This document shows positions 42,401-51,309 of a stretch of DNA of 64,000 nucleotides, piece by piece. Numbering within the stretch: the stretch's first letter is position 1; the number at the start of each line of letters is the position of its first letter. The position numbers were made by a program, and so were the translations under genes. This stretch comes from Marinobacter mangrovi (GTDB taxonomy: Bacteria; Pseudomonadota; Gammaproteobacteria; Pseudomonadales; Oleiphilaceae), in the NCBI RefSeq assembly GCF_016798325.1, contig NZ_JAERVO010000004.1, positions 248,001 to 312,000 of the forward strand, written 5' to 3'. Under the pieces are notes generated by a model, which worked only from the letters and a program-made list of their open reading frames with translations, searched no databases and was not told where the DNA came from.

Positions 42401-43459
42401 ATGCAGAACGACGGTACGCGGCACCGGATGCGGTCCATCGGCCTGATCGATATGCAGTCAGGCGGCGATGTCAGCCGCATCATCACCTACGGCGTGGGGA
42501 AACTGCCCGGCGACTCGGTGCTCGAGAAAATGCGCTATATCCAGCAGCACGGCGACGGCTTCCGGCGGTTGCTGTTGTCTGAGCCCTACGGCGATCCCTA
42601 CATGTCCCTGGACCTGATCGTGGAGCCCTCCAATCCCAAGGCCCAGGCGGGCTACATCATCATGGAGGCGATGGGGTATCCGCTGTACTCAGGCTCCAAC
42701 ACCATCTGCACCGCCACGGCCGTCCTGCAGAGCGGGATTATCCCGATGGAGGAGGGCGAGCAGTCGATCGTGCTGGAGTCACCGGCCGGATTGGCGCATA
42801 TCAAGGCCTATAACGAGAATGGTCGGGTCCAGTCGATCACCACCCAGGGCGAGCCGGCCTATGTGGAGGCCCGGGATCAGGTTGTCGATGTGCCGCATTA
42901 CGGTCAGGTGCGCTATGACCTGGTCTGGAGCGGCGCCTATTTCGCGCTGGTGGACGCGGCCCATTTCGGCTTCAAACTCACGGCGGATGAAATGCCGGCG
43001 CTGGCCGCCTTTGGTCATGCCCTGGTGACGGCGGCGCGACCGCAGGTGACCCAACAGCATCCGGAGCTGGGCGAGGTCGGCCCCTTGCCGTTCGCCCATT
43101 TCATGGGCCCTCTGGAGCCGGTGGGCAGCGAGGGTTATCGAACGCCGTCGGCGACCTATGTGCATCCCGGCGTGATTTGCCGCAGTCCCACCGGGACCGG
43201 GACGTCCGCACGACTGGCGCTGATGTACGACGCCGGCGATATCCACGAAGGTCAGTGGATCGAGACCGTCTCGCCACGGGGCAGCTCGTTTGTGGGTAAG
43301 GTGCTGGGTGAGGCGACCGTTGCCGGGCACCGGGCCATGGACAGCGATATCACCGGCAGGGCCTGGACCCTGGCCCGCTCCGAAATCGTGGTGGATCTCG
43401 ACGATCCTTTGGTGGACAGCACGGATCTGGAAGACGTACTGGATACCTGGCCCGGCTGA
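42401..43459 (+). CDS. Proline racemase-family protein with Ser/Thr active-site pair
   Basis: A 352-residue member of the proline racemase / hydroxyproline epimerase / trans-3-hydroxyproline dehydratase family. The two catalytic Cys positions are changed: the first motif (usually MCGH) reads YSGSN with S97, the second (usually DRSPCGTGT) reads CRSPTGTGTSA with T264. The fold is well conserved, with IDMQSGGDVSRII at the N-terminus and HPGVICRSPTG near the second site. The Thr second residue is typical of 3-hydroxyproline dehydratases rather than racemases, but Ser plus no His in the first motif is unusual. The ATG at 42401 has GGGAG upstream. Confidence 0.82.
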   Translation: MQNDGTRHRMRSIGLIDMQSGGDVSRIITYGVGKLPGDSVLEKMRYIQQHGDGFRRLLLSEPYGDPYMSLDLIVEPSNPKAQAGYIIMEAMGYPLYSGSNTICTATAVLQSGIIPMEEGEQSIVLESPAGLAHIKAYNENGRVQSITTQGEPAYVEARDQVVDVPHYGQVRYDLVWSGAYFALVDAAHFGFKLTADEMPALAAFGHALVTAARPQVTQQHPELGEVGPLPFAHFMGPLEPVGSEGYRTPSATYVHPGVICRSPTGTGTSARLALMYDAGDIHEGQWIETVSPRGSSFVGKVLGEATVAGHRAMDSDITGRAWTLARSEIVVDLDDPLVDSTDLEDVLDTWPG

Positions 43460-43636
43460 TCTCCCTGAACACCGGCGTCCCACCCGGGCCGCCGGTGCCT
43501 CCCACTCTCTTTGCGTCGCCGTGGCGCATCAATTGCAACCTCTCCCTGGCACGACGACGGACCGGGCCTTTTCCGGCCGAACGCCTGCTTTTAAAGCACC
43601 ACCACAGTGCACACGACCAACAATGGGGAGAGTGTC

Positions 43637-44077
43637 ATGAACAAAGAACTGATGACCGCCAGGATTCTGGACGCCAAGAACAGCAAAGGGATGACCTGGG
43701 AAGCCATCGCCGAGGCCGTCGGCCTGTCGCCGGTTTTCACAACGTCCGTCTGCTTCGGCGCCAACAGCATGACCGAAGACAAGGCCTCAGCGCTGTGTGA
43801 GGTACTGGGACTCGATGGCGAGGTGGCCGCGGCGCTGCAGGATTGCCCGTATAAGAGTTGGGACTGGACGGTCCCCAAGGACCCGCTGATCTACCGTTTC
43901 TACGAAGTGACGGGTGTCTACGGCGATACGATGAAGGCACTGATCCATGAAAAATTCGGTGACGGCATCATGAGCGCCATCGACTTCACCCTGTCGGTGG
44001 ACAAGGAGGAGAACCCGGCGGGCGACCGGGTTGTGGTTACCATGAACGGGAAGTTCCTGCCCTACAAGAAATGGTGA
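43637..44077 (+). CDS. cynS: Cyanase (cyanate hydratase)
   Basis: A 146-residue cyanase. The N-terminal helical domain (about 1-75) is POU-like. The C-terminal domain has the catalytic residues R87, E90 and S113, with the same spacing (3 and 23) as Arg96, Glu99 and Ser122 of the E. coli enzyme. It decomposes cyanate with bicarbonate to ammonia and carbon dioxide, as a decamer. GGGGAGA precedes the ATG. No carbonic anhydrase (cynT), cynR or cynX gene is adjacent, so it may serve detoxification or nitrogen supply alone. Confidence 0.97.
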   Translation: MNKELMTARILDAKNSKGMTWEAIAEAVGLSPVFTTSVCFGANSMTEDKASALCEVLGLDGEVAAALQDCPYKSWDWTVPKDPLIYRFYEVTGVYGDTMKALIHEKFGDGIMSAIDFTLSVDKEENPAGDRVVVTMNGKFLPYKKW

Positions 44078-44180
44078 CATCGGCCTTTGTCCGGTGGGCT
44101 TGGCAAGGTTGCCTGCCCCGCCGGAATGGCAGCCTCAATCACGACTTGGATCGGTATCAATAAGTGTTATCGGAAAACGG

Positions 44181-44212
44181 TTTACAAATGAGAATTATTC
44201 TCATATTGTAAA
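44181..44212. promoter_or_regulatory. Strong Fur-box-like palindrome
   Basis: ATGAGAAT-T-ATTCTCAT (44188-44204) is a perfect 8-1-8 inverted repeat of the form seen in Fur boxes. Flanks TTTACAA (44181-44187) and TTGTAAA (44206-44212) extend the symmetry with one extra base. It lies 43 nt before the start of the small membrane-protein gene at 44255 and downstream of cynS, so iron-dependent repression of that gene is the natural reading. Confidence 0.75.
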
Positions 44213-44254
44213 TGCCAATGACATTGATCGATTTTGTCCAAAGAGGGGCTGACC

Positions 44255-44422
44255 ATGCAGCTACTGTTAAGGAAGAACAGTTTTGCCAGCAAGTCCGGGC
44301 TGCTGAAGGAGACAACCGAGCCGCGTGACCGGGAAATACTCGAGGGGCTCAAGGTCGCCGGTATTGCGCTGGGTGTGGCGCTCGTCGCCGGCCTGCTGTC
44401 GGCGACCGGCGGCGTCCTTTGA
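44255..44422 (+). CDS. Iron-box-preceded small membrane protein (orphan)
   Basis: A 55-residue protein: a basic, polar N-terminus (LLRKNSFASKSGLLKETTEPRDREILEG) and one hydrophobic span at about residues 32-55 ending in ATGGVL. I do not recognise it. The start ATG has AGAGGGG upstream; an in-frame TTG at 44234 would add seven residues. Support for a real gene is the ribosome site, the Fur-like palindrome just upstream, and a terminator hairpin just downstream. It could be a small accessory peptide of iron uptake. Confidence 0.6.
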   Translation: MQLLLRKNSFASKSGLLKETTEPRDREILEGLKVAGIALGVALVAGLLSATGGVL

Positions 44423-44429
44423 TGTTGTT

Positions 44430-44458
44430 GCCGGCCCGGTCACGGGCCCGGCTGTTTT
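44430..44458 (+). terminator. Intrinsic terminator after the small membrane-protein gene
   Basis: GCCGGCCCG (44430-44438) pairs with CGGGCCCGGC (44443-44452), with one bulged base and loop GTCA. TGTTTT follows (44453-44458). GC-rich stem plus T-tract is classical. It starts 8 nt after the TGA and also abuts the end of the convergent chemoreceptor gene. Confidence 0.7.
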
Positions 44459-46083
44459 CAGGTGCGGATACGGTCGGCCAGTCGATTGGCTTCGCCGGCC
44501 ATGCTCTCCAGTTCCGGGATGGTGGCCAGGTTGTTCTGGGCCGCCTTGCTCATGGCTTCTGAAATTTCAGCCACGCCGGCCACGTTCCGGTTGATATCCT
44601 CGCAGACACTGGTCTGCTCTTCCGCGGCGGTGGCCACCTGCGTCGTCGCATCATTCACCTGGGTCATTCGCTGGCGGATATCCCCCAGGCTGGCCCGGAC
44701 CGTCGAGACCGCTTCACTGCTTTGTTGACCGACCACCTCGCTGGCGCGCATGAATTCCATCGCATCGCGGGAGCCGGATTGAATCGTCCCGATGATGCGA
44801 TCGATTTCTACCGTGGCGTCCTGTGTCTTGGAGGCGAGGGTACGCACCTCATCGGCCACCACCGCAAAGCCACGGCCCGCTTCGCCGGCCCGTGCCGCCT
44901 CAATGGCGGCGTTCAGCGCCAGCAGGTTGGTCTGGTCGGCAATCTCCCGAATTACTTCCATCACCTTGCCCACTTTCTGGCCATCATCGGCAAGCTTGGA
45001 CACGGTGTCGCTGGAGCTGCGGATCTGGGCAACCAGCCGTTCCATGCTGTCGACGGCGGACTCGATCTGATTGTCCGCATCATCGGTCTGCCGGGCCGTC
45101 TCATTGACTTCACTGGCGACGGTGGCCGCATGGCGGGCCACATCCTGTGCCGTGGCGGACATTTCGTTCATGGCCGTCGCAATCTGGTCGATTCGCAGGT
45201 GGGCGTCTTCGGCACGGTCCGACACCATATTGGCGTTGGTGCGGATGGTATCCCGGGTACCTTCCAACTGGCCGGCATTGCGGCTGAGCTGGTGGCTGGT
45301 CTCGACCAGGAAACCGTGCAGCTGTCGGGCCGCATCGGCCAGTTTGCCGAGTTCGTCCTGGCGCTCAAGGGTGGCAGCCTGGGTGGCGTCGCCATCACCC
45401 AGCCTCTGGATATTGCTGATCAGTTGCTGGGTGGGGCGGATAACGGCCCGCACCAGAACGATGACGCAGCCCATCGTTCCCAACAGGATCGCCAGCAGGA
45501 GAACAGCACCGAGGGTATGGGCGCGACTGGAGACATCCTGTTCCAGGCGATTGAGGTCAGCCACGGCATCCGCCCGGATATCCATGGCGGCTTTCTCAAT
45601 AAGCTGGCTGGGCTCGCGATCTATGCCGCGAACGGCGGCATCGCCGACTTTGTGGTCAAAGCCGGAGTCGACAAAAGCTTGAAAGCCTTTTTGGTAGGCC
45701 TGTCCCATTTGCTGATGCGCCGCCTGGAAGCGGGTCAGGATATCCCGGGCCTTGTCATTGTGAAGGCGCGGTAGCAAATCCTTCAGCGCGGCCTGGACTT
45801 TGTCTTCCTGATCCTGGAACTGCTGCCAGTACTTCTTCCGATCGTCGGCCTTGTGGCCGCGCATCAACGTATTCTTCCACTCCTGCACCTGAGTTTTGAA
45901 TTCACTCAGTATGTCCTGCACTTCCATGGCCTGGCCCAGATCCCGTGATCCCAGGGTGTAGAACTCATCCTTGACCTCCAGCGAATAGCTGAAGTAAAGC
46001 CCCGCAACGATGGCGATGACCAAGTTGGCGCCGATAATAATCGTCAGCACCCGATTCAGGATACTCCGGGTGTACCAGTGCAT
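44458..46083 (-). CDS. Methyl-accepting chemotaxis protein
   Basis: A 541-residue chemoreceptor. One membrane span at about residues 12-33, a periplasmic four-helix-bundle sensor (about 34-190) with no recognisable ligand motif, a second span (about 191-211), a HAMP domain (about 212-265) and a long cytoplasmic signalling domain. The hairpin tip reads [35 protein letters not shown], which is diagnostic. No C-terminal NWETF-type CheR-binding pentapeptide is present; the protein ends [14 protein letters not shown] lies before the ATG. Ligand unknown. Confidence 0.95.
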   Translation of the reverse strand: MHWYTRSILNRVLTIIIGANLVIAIVAGLYFSYSLEVKDEFYTLGSRDLGQAMEVQDILSEFKTQVQEWKNTLMRGHKADDRKKYWQQFQDQEDKVQAALKDLLPRLHNDKARDILTRFQAAHQQMGQAYQKGFQAFVDSGFDHKVGDAAVRGIDREPSQLIEKAAMDIRADAVADLNRLEQDVSSRAHTLGAVLLLAILLGTMGCVIVLVRAVIRPTQQLISNIQRLGDGDATQAATLERQDELGKLADAARQLHGFLVETSHQLSRNAGQLEGTRDTIRTNANMVSDRAEDAHLRIDQIATAMNEMSATAQDVARHAATVASEVNETARQTDDADNQIESAVDSMERLVAQIRSSSDTVSKLADDGQKVGKVMEVIREIADQTNLLALNAAIEAARAGEAGRGFAVVADEVRTLASKTQDATVEIDRIIGTIQSGSRDAMEFMRASEVVGQQSSEAVSTVRASLGDIRQRMTQVNDATTQVATAAEEQTSVCEDINRNVAGVAEISEAMSKAAQNNLATIPELESMAGEANRLADRIRT

Positions 46084-46199
46084 CAGTTAACCCTCAAACA
46101 AGACAATAAGGGTCGGATCGGTTGTTCCGACCCGACTGGCGCACAAGTCTATGAAAGAAAGATTACAGTTTTATTAAGATCCGTTTGTGGTGTGCCGTG

Positions 46200-47165
46200 T
46201 TACACCGTTTTCAGGACGGTGGCACTGTGGCGGGTTTGCGATGCCACGTTGTGGATCCGCAAGGAGGCCAGCGCTGAATCGGGGTCACCGCCTTCAACGC
46301 TTTGTACAAATTCGGCGATGCTTTCAGCAAGTTCGTCCGGATGGCTCAACGGCGCCCAGTGCCCCGCGTCCATGTCCCGGCGATACAGGGCGGGGACCCA
46401 CTCGTGCAGGTCTTCGAACAGCTGGGCGCCCACGTAGCGGTCCTGTTTGGGGACGATCAACTGCACCGGGCAGTGCGCATAACGCACACGGGGGCTGAGC
46501 AGATGGGGCAGCATGTTGGCCCGGTACAGGCGGATGCCATCGCGCCCGTCGGCCGTCTGGTGGGGGTTGAGCGCCTCCTCGGCAATGCCCTCGCTCGCAT
46601 TCAGGTAGGCCGGCCAACGCTCTCCCAGTAAGGTTTCCCACAGCGTGGGCGCGACCCAGGGCAGTTGGAACGCGAAGATATACCAGGAGCTGCCTAACTG
46701 TCGCAGAAGCTGGCCGATCCGGCGCGGTGTGGGGCGGGCCAGGCGGGCGCGCATCCAGTGACCGACGTGGTCGAGGCAGGGACCGGACAGCGTGGTGAAG
46801 GAGGCAATGCGATGCTGCAGGGGGCGGCCGGTGACCGATTCCCAGCTCTGGATGGACCCCCAGTCGTGCGCGACCAGGTGGAAGCGGCGGTCGGGCAACA
46901 GGGCATCGACCACGGCTTCCAGATCCCGCGCCAGCAGGGACATGCGGTAGTCCCGTGTCCGGGCGGGCCGGTCGGAAAGACCCGCTCCACGGACATCGTA
47001 GGTAACCACGTACCAGTCGGACGCGAGGCGTTCGGCCACCCCGTTCCAGACCTGCTGGTTGTCCGGGTAGCCGTGCACCAGAACGATGGCCGGCGCTTCG
47101 GGATTGCCCCGGGTGGTGGTGAAAAGCTGTACCCCGCAACCCTGAATGTGTTGTTGTGTGGCCAT
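46200..47165 (-). CDS. Alpha/beta hydrolase with Asp nucleophile (epoxide hydrolase/dehalogenase-like)
   Basis: A 321-residue alpha/beta hydrolase. VLVHGYPDNQQVW gives the oxyanion hole, TYDVRGAGLSDRP follows, and the nucleophile elbow is HLVAHDWGSIQ with D101, an Asp instead of Ser. Asp in HDWG is typical of epoxide hydrolases and haloalkane/haloacetate dehalogenases. The catalytic His is probably in DAGHWAP. No signal peptide. AGGAG precedes the ATG. Substrate not assignable from sequence. Confidence 0.87.
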   Translation of the reverse strand: MATQQHIQGCGVQLFTTTRGNPEAPAIVLVHGYPDNQQVWNGVAERLASDWYVVTYDVRGAGLSDRPARTRDYRMSLLARDLEAVVDALLPDRRFHLVAHDWGSIQSWESVTGRPLQHRIASFTTLSGPCLDHVGHWMRARLARPTPRRIGQLLRQLGSSWYIFAFQLPWVAPTLWETLLGERWPAYLNASEGIAEEALNPHQTADGRDGIRLYRANMLPHLLSPRVRYAHCPVQLIVPKQDRYVGAQLFEDLHEWVPALYRRDMDAGHWAPLSHPDELAESIAEFVQSVEGGDPDSALASLRIHNVASQTRHSATVLKTV

Positions 47166-47296
47166 GGGTGACTCCTGCAGACGACGGGTTCGGATAAAGC
47201 ACTACTCTAGCGTCCGTGCCGTCGTTCTTGGATGGCCGCAGGGGCCGCGTTGTTTACCGTCAGGGCCAAACCTTCGCGGGCAAATCGGGAGGCGAA

Positions 47297-47704
47297 ATGG
47301 AGCGGGCACACCCCGTGATTCTGTTCGATGGTGTTTGTGTTTTCTGCCAGTTCTGGGGGCGGTTTGTGCTGCGTCACGACCGGGCCCATCGTTTCCGCCT
47401 GGGAACCTTGCAGTCGGAGGCCGGGCAGGCGCTGTGCCGGGAAATGAAGGTGCCGTCAGAGGCGATGGACAGCGTGGTACTGATCGACGGCCAACGTGCG
47501 TTTCGGCGCAGTGACGCGGTTCTGCGGATTCTGGCAGGGCTGCCGTGGCCCTGGCGCTGGCTTGCGGTGTTCCGCTGGGTGCCCCGGCCCTTGCGGGATG
47601 GTCTCTACGACTGGATCGGCCGGCACCGCTACCGTTGGTTCGGCCGTTATGAAACCTGCCCGGTTCCGGCTCCGGAAGACCGGAAGCGGTTCATTGATGG
47701 CTGA
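47297..47704 (+). CDS. DCC-family thiol-disulfide oxidoreductase-like protein (DUF393)
   Basis: A 135-residue protein with the family motif FDGVCVFC (C14 and C17 at the CxxC site). The C-terminal part is rich in Trp and Arg (WPWRWLAVFRWVP, RHRYRWFGRY). The family is named after the DxxCxxC signature and is predicted to have a thioredoxin-like fold. GGGAGG before the ATG at 47297 decides the start over a longer frame from 47216. The gene stands alone between a minus-strand hydrolase and a minus-strand exonuclease. Confidence 0.88.
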   Translation: MERAHPVILFDGVCVFCQFWGRFVLRHDRAHRFRLGTLQSEAGQALCREMKVPSEAMDSVVLIDGQRAFRRSDAVLRILAGLPWPWRWLAVFRWVPRPLRDGLYDWIGRHRYRWFGRYETCPVPAPEDRKRFIDG

Positions 47705-47711
47705 GCGGTTC

Positions 47712-48446
47712 TTACTGCCAAAGCTCCTTTAGCGGCGTGTCCGGGTCAAACCGGTACTGCAGCTGCGCCATCAGAAGTTCGGCCGTGGCGAGGGCATCGG
47801 TCAGGGCATGGTGGGGCGCGTAGTAGGGCAGTCCGTATCGGGTGCGGCTGTCGGCCAGGCGGATGGACTCCGGCTTGCGTCCGCGCAGCCGGTCCCAGAG
47901 GCTGGGTGGCTTCTGCCGGTGCCAGCGGGCTTCCAGTTCCATGGTGTCGATGACCGGGAATTCGATGCCTTCCTCCAGGCGCCAGCGCAGGGCGGCATCG
48001 AGGAATGCCCGTTCGATGTGGCGAAAGTGGACGACCACAATGCGCCCGGCGAGCGCCTCCAGGAGTTCGTCCAGGATTTCCCGGAGATCCGGTGCCACCC
48101 GCACTTCCGAGTGGGTGATGCCGTGGAAGGTGACCGATTCGCGGTGCAGCGGCAGCACCGGGCGAACCACCCAATGCCGGGCATCACGGCAAAAAATCCG
48201 GTGCGTGTTGAACGGCACCAGGCCGATGCTGACGATGGAGTGGGTGTCGGCATCCAGACCGGTGGTTTCGAAGTCCAGGGCCACCATGGGCACATCCCGC
48301 ATGGGCGTATCCCCTGCCGGCGCGCCAGCGGCGTAGTACCGCTGCAACGCCGGTGTGTGCGCCGTTGCCGCAAGCGTTTCGAAGCGGGTCGGCCAGTCCA
48401 GGGTTTGGGCGGCGGCTGTCGAACCGGGCATGGCTGCGATCCCCAT
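47712..48446 (-). CDS. 3'-5' exonuclease, DnaQ-like (DEDDh)
   Basis: A 244-residue exonuclease-fold protein. The DEDDh residues are visible: D58 and E60 in VALDFETTGLD, a central Asp in the ILDELLEALAGRIVVVHF-to-FLDAALRW region, and the closing HHALTDALATAELLMAQ with the His and last Asp. The length exceeds an epsilon subunit core; the N-terminal 50 residues lack known motifs. Its ATG overlaps the TGA of the upstream cNMP/CBS gene (TGATG), which implies coupled translation. It may act on nucleotides or RNA in concert with that sensor. Confidence 0.88.
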   Translation of the reverse strand: MGIAAMPGSTAAAQTLDWPTRFETLAATAHTPALQRYYAAGAPAGDTPMRDVPMVALDFETTGLDADTHSIVSIGLVPFNTHRIFCRDARHWVVRPVLPLHRESVTFHGITHSEVRVAPDLREILDELLEALAGRIVVVHFRHIERAFLDAALRWRLEEGIEFPVIDTMELEARWHRQKPPSLWDRLRGRKPESIRLADSRTRYGLPYYAPHHALTDALATAELLMAQLQYRFDPDTPLKELWQ

Positions 48447-50350
48447 CAGTTGATCGATCCGCCGCCACTGGCGTGATAACGGTGGCGCAGGAATTTCTGG
48501 GCGTTGCTGATGACCTGGAAGGCCTCCTTCAGGTTACGACGTTCGAAGCGGGTCAGGTTCTCCGGCTCGATGTTGTTGTCCGGATCCCGGCCGGCCTCGA
48601 TATCCAGGGCCTGGTGGCGGATGCGCACGATGGCAATCAGCTCCAGCGCATCGCGCAGGTTGTTGGCCACGCCCTCGGCCAGCAGCTGGGTTTCTTCGAT
48701 GGCATTGATTCGGTTGAAGGTATTCTGCGCCCGGGAGCCGCAGGCCAGCGCATGCACCCGCACCAGATCCGACAGCGGCGCGGTGCCGCGGCGCTTCAGG
48801 TTGATCGAGTTGTTGTGCTTGCCGTCGTTCTCCATGACGAAGTCACGGAAGAACCCCAGCGGCGGTTTGCGATTCAGAGCCGCGTGGGCCAGGTAGGCCA
48901 GGAATCGCGGCGTACGCTGGGCCTTGGTGGCGATCAGGTCTTTCAGCACCTCGGCGAACTGGGTGTTCCCGGCAATGCCATCCAGGTCGAAGAATATGGC
49001 GCTGTTAAGCAATGATTTGGCGTCGGGCTTCTCGATCCACTCGGTGAAGTATTCCTTCCAGACCCGCAGCGGCTGACGCCAGGCCTGATTGGTGGCCATG
49101 ATGTCGCCGGTGCAATAGGTGTAGCCGCATTCTGCCAGGCCATCGCTGACAAACTTGGCCAGCGCCTTGAAGTACTCGTCGTGTTCTTCCGGGATGAAGC
49201 TGTCGTCCAGCACCAGGGCGTTGTCCTGGTCCGTCACGATCAGTTGTTCGTCCCGGGCCATGGAGCCCAGCGCCATGAAACAGTAGGGGATCGGCGGCGG
49301 TCCCAGTTGTTCTTCGGCCAACTCAAGCAGACGCTGGGAAATGGCCCGTCCGATACCCGCCATGGCACTGCCGATCATGTGCGAGTTGGCGTCCTCGTTG
49401 ACCATGCGCACGAACGTCGCCGCCTTGTCCCGGCTCAGGCGTTTGAGGCCCCGAACGTCCACCTGATGATGGATGTTGCTGACCAGGTAGAGCCCGCTTT
49501 GGGACTCATACTTGACGATGTCCGACAGCGCTACCACGCCCACCGGCTTGTTGCGATGCAGCACCGGCAAATGGTGCACGTTGCTGCGCAGCATGGTCAG
49601 CATGGCCTCGAAGACGTACTTGTCGGAACGGATATAAACCAGATCCGTGGACATGATCTCGCTGACCGGCGTGTCGTAGTCGAGTCCCTCGGCCAGGGCC
49701 CGGGTGCGGAGGTCGCGATCCGTGATGATGCCGGCGACCATCGGGTTGTCGCCGGGTTTCCATTCCTGATCCATCTGTTTGCCGGGATTCGTCAGGATCA
49801 GGGCCGAAACGCCTTCGTCAGTCATCAGTCGCGCGGCGTCCCGGATGGAGACGGTGGCCTCTGCGGAAACGGGCTTTCGGGTAATCAGCCGGCGGACCCG
49901 CGAGGTCATCAGCGGGTTGGCTTTCTCCTGCCTGGAGACAGCGGCGCGCAGGCGACCCTGGTCTTCAATGTCGAAAAAGTCCGCAAAATGGTCGCCGGCT
50001 TCCCACAATTCCTGGAACAGGGCGTCCGGAATCAGGTAGATCAGTGTGTCTTCGATGGCCGTGGCCGGGTAGCGCACCTTCTTGTTCATCATCAGGCCAA
50101 GCTGGCCGAACAGGTCGCCCTCACTGAGACGGTTGTAGAGTTCACCGTTGCGCCGGTAGACTTCCACCGCGCCGCTGCGGATGAAATAGAGGTCGCCGAT
50201 GGGTTCGCCATAGGTCAGGATGGTCGAGCCCGCGCGGTAGTAGGCGACTTCCACCTGTGTCGCCAGACGGTCGATGGTGTCTTCCGGCAGGTCATCGAAC
50301 GGGGCGAACCGTTTGATGTGATCTCTGATCTCGATCTGTTCGACTTCCAT
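48446..50350 (-). CDS. cNMP-binding / CBS-pair / DUF294 nucleotidyltransferase-like sensor
   Basis: A 634-residue multidomain protein. Order: cyclic-nucleotide-binding domain (about 10-125; LTYGEPIGDLYFIRSGAVEVY, GDLFGQLGL), two CBS motifs (about 150-285, ending HHLPVLHRNKPVGVVALSDIV), a GlnD-like nucleotidyltransferase-fold DUF294 region with GSMARDEQ (362-369) and TDQD (373-376), and a helical C-terminal domain (about 470-630). The NTase metal motif is present, so catalysis or a regulatory uridylyltransferase-like role is possible. Starts ATG at 50350; an ATG 21 codons upstream is less likely. Coupled to the DEDDh exonuclease. Confidence 0.88.
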   Translation of the reverse strand: MEVEQIEIRDHIKRFAPFDDLPEDTIDRLATQVEVAYYRAGSTILTYGEPIGDLYFIRSGAVEVYRRNGELYNRLSEGDLFGQLGLMMNKKVRYPATAIEDTLIYLIPDALFQELWEAGDHFADFFDIEDQGRLRAAVSRQEKANPLMTSRVRRLITRKPVSAEATVSIRDAARLMTDEGVSALILTNPGKQMDQEWKPGDNPMVAGIITDRDLRTRALAEGLDYDTPVSEIMSTDLVYIRSDKYVFEAMLTMLRSNVHHLPVLHRNKPVGVVALSDIVKYESQSGLYLVSNIHHQVDVRGLKRLSRDKAATFVRMVNEDANSHMIGSAMAGIGRAISQRLLELAEEQLGPPPIPYCFMALGSMARDEQLIVTDQDNALVLDDSFIPEEHDEYFKALAKFVSDGLAECGYTYCTGDIMATNQAWRQPLRVWKEYFTEWIEKPDAKSLLNSAIFFDLDGIAGNTQFAEVLKDLIATKAQRTPRFLAYLAHAALNRKPPLGFFRDFVMENDGKHNNSINLKRRGTAPLSDLVRVHALACGSRAQNTFNRINAIEETQLLAEGVANNLRDALELIAIVRIRHQALDIEAGRDPDNNIEPENLTRFERRNLKEAFQVISNAQKFLRHRYHASGGGSIN

Positions 50351-50454
50351 GAGGCATTCGATCCTGACGTTGCTGTAGCCATCATTCTGGCAGAGTTTTT
50401 GAAATGGACTCAAATCAGGGAGTCACCGCCCGGCGGACCGCCGGGCCTTCAGTC

Positions 50455-51213
50455 ATGACCCAATCCAATCCCCTCGATCTGGTGTACGAAGACGACGAGC
50501 TGCTGGCTGTGCACAAACCGGCCGGTCTGCTGGTTCACCGCAGCCCCATCGACAAGCGCGAGACCGAGTTTGCCCTGCAGTACGCCCGAGCCCTGAACGG
50601 GGGGCAACATGTCTACCCGGTACACCGTCTGGACCGGCCGACGTCCGGCCTGCTGCTGTTCGCCAAGGATCCGGAAGTGGCCCGTTTGCTGGGCGCGCAG
50701 ATGATGGCCCACGAGATTGACAAAACCTACCTGGCCATTGTCCGGGGCTGGCCGGAAGAGCAGGGCACGGTGGATTACCCGCTCCGGGAGGAACCGACGG
50801 ATCGCCGTCTGAAGGGGCAACCCTCGGCAGTCCAGGAGGCGATCACGGATTATGTGCGTCTCGGCATCAGCGACATTCCCTACCAGGTGGAGGGCTATTC
50901 CACCAGTCGCTACGCGCTGATGGCCCTGTATCCCCGAACCGGGCGACGTCATCAACTGCGCCGCCACATGAAACACATCAGCCATCCCATCATCGGCGAC
51001 GCCAATCACGGCCGCGGACGGCACAACCGGTTTTTTGCCCAACATTTTGGCGAAGCCCGGCTCTTCCTGGCCTCCGTCGGCATGAGCCTGACCCATCCGC
51101 TGACCGGCGAGTCCCTGGTGCTCAGCACCGCTCCGGAAGCCAGCTTTGCACGTGTTGCCACGGCCCTCGGCTGGGAAACGCTGGTCACTGAACCCTTGCC
51201 CCTGTCTCAGTAG
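50455..51213 (+). CDS. truC: tRNA pseudouridine(65) synthase TruC
   Basis: A 252-residue RluA-family pseudouridine synthase. Catalytic D60 lies in HRLDRPTSGLLLF. KPAGLLVHRS, YLAIVRGWPEEQG, and RTGRRHQLRRHMKHISHPIIGD match TruC, which modifies U65 of some tRNAs. The HRS and PIDKRE segments fit TruC rather than RluA/C. I took the ATG at 50455, since E. coli TruC begins at the same place; one at 50404 is in frame. The gene is divergent from the cNMP/CBS gene. Confidence 0.93.
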   Translation: MTQSNPLDLVYEDDELLAVHKPAGLLVHRSPIDKRETEFALQYARALNGGQHVYPVHRLDRPTSGLLLFAKDPEVARLLGAQMMAHEIDKTYLAIVRGWPEEQGTVDYPLREEPTDRRLKGQPSAVQEAITDYVRLGISDIPYQVEGYSTSRYALMALYPRTGRRHQLRRHMKHISHPIIGDANHGRGRHNRFFAQHFGEARLFLASVGMSLTHPLTGESLVLSTAPEASFARVATALGWETLVTEPLPLSQ

Positions 51214-51309
51214 CCGCGCCCGGGTAACGGCCTCCAGGTGACAACACGTCATCGCCCTGGCCACCCGGACGGCTCTGGAACGCCACCGTCAGGATGACAT
51301 TGTCACTCG

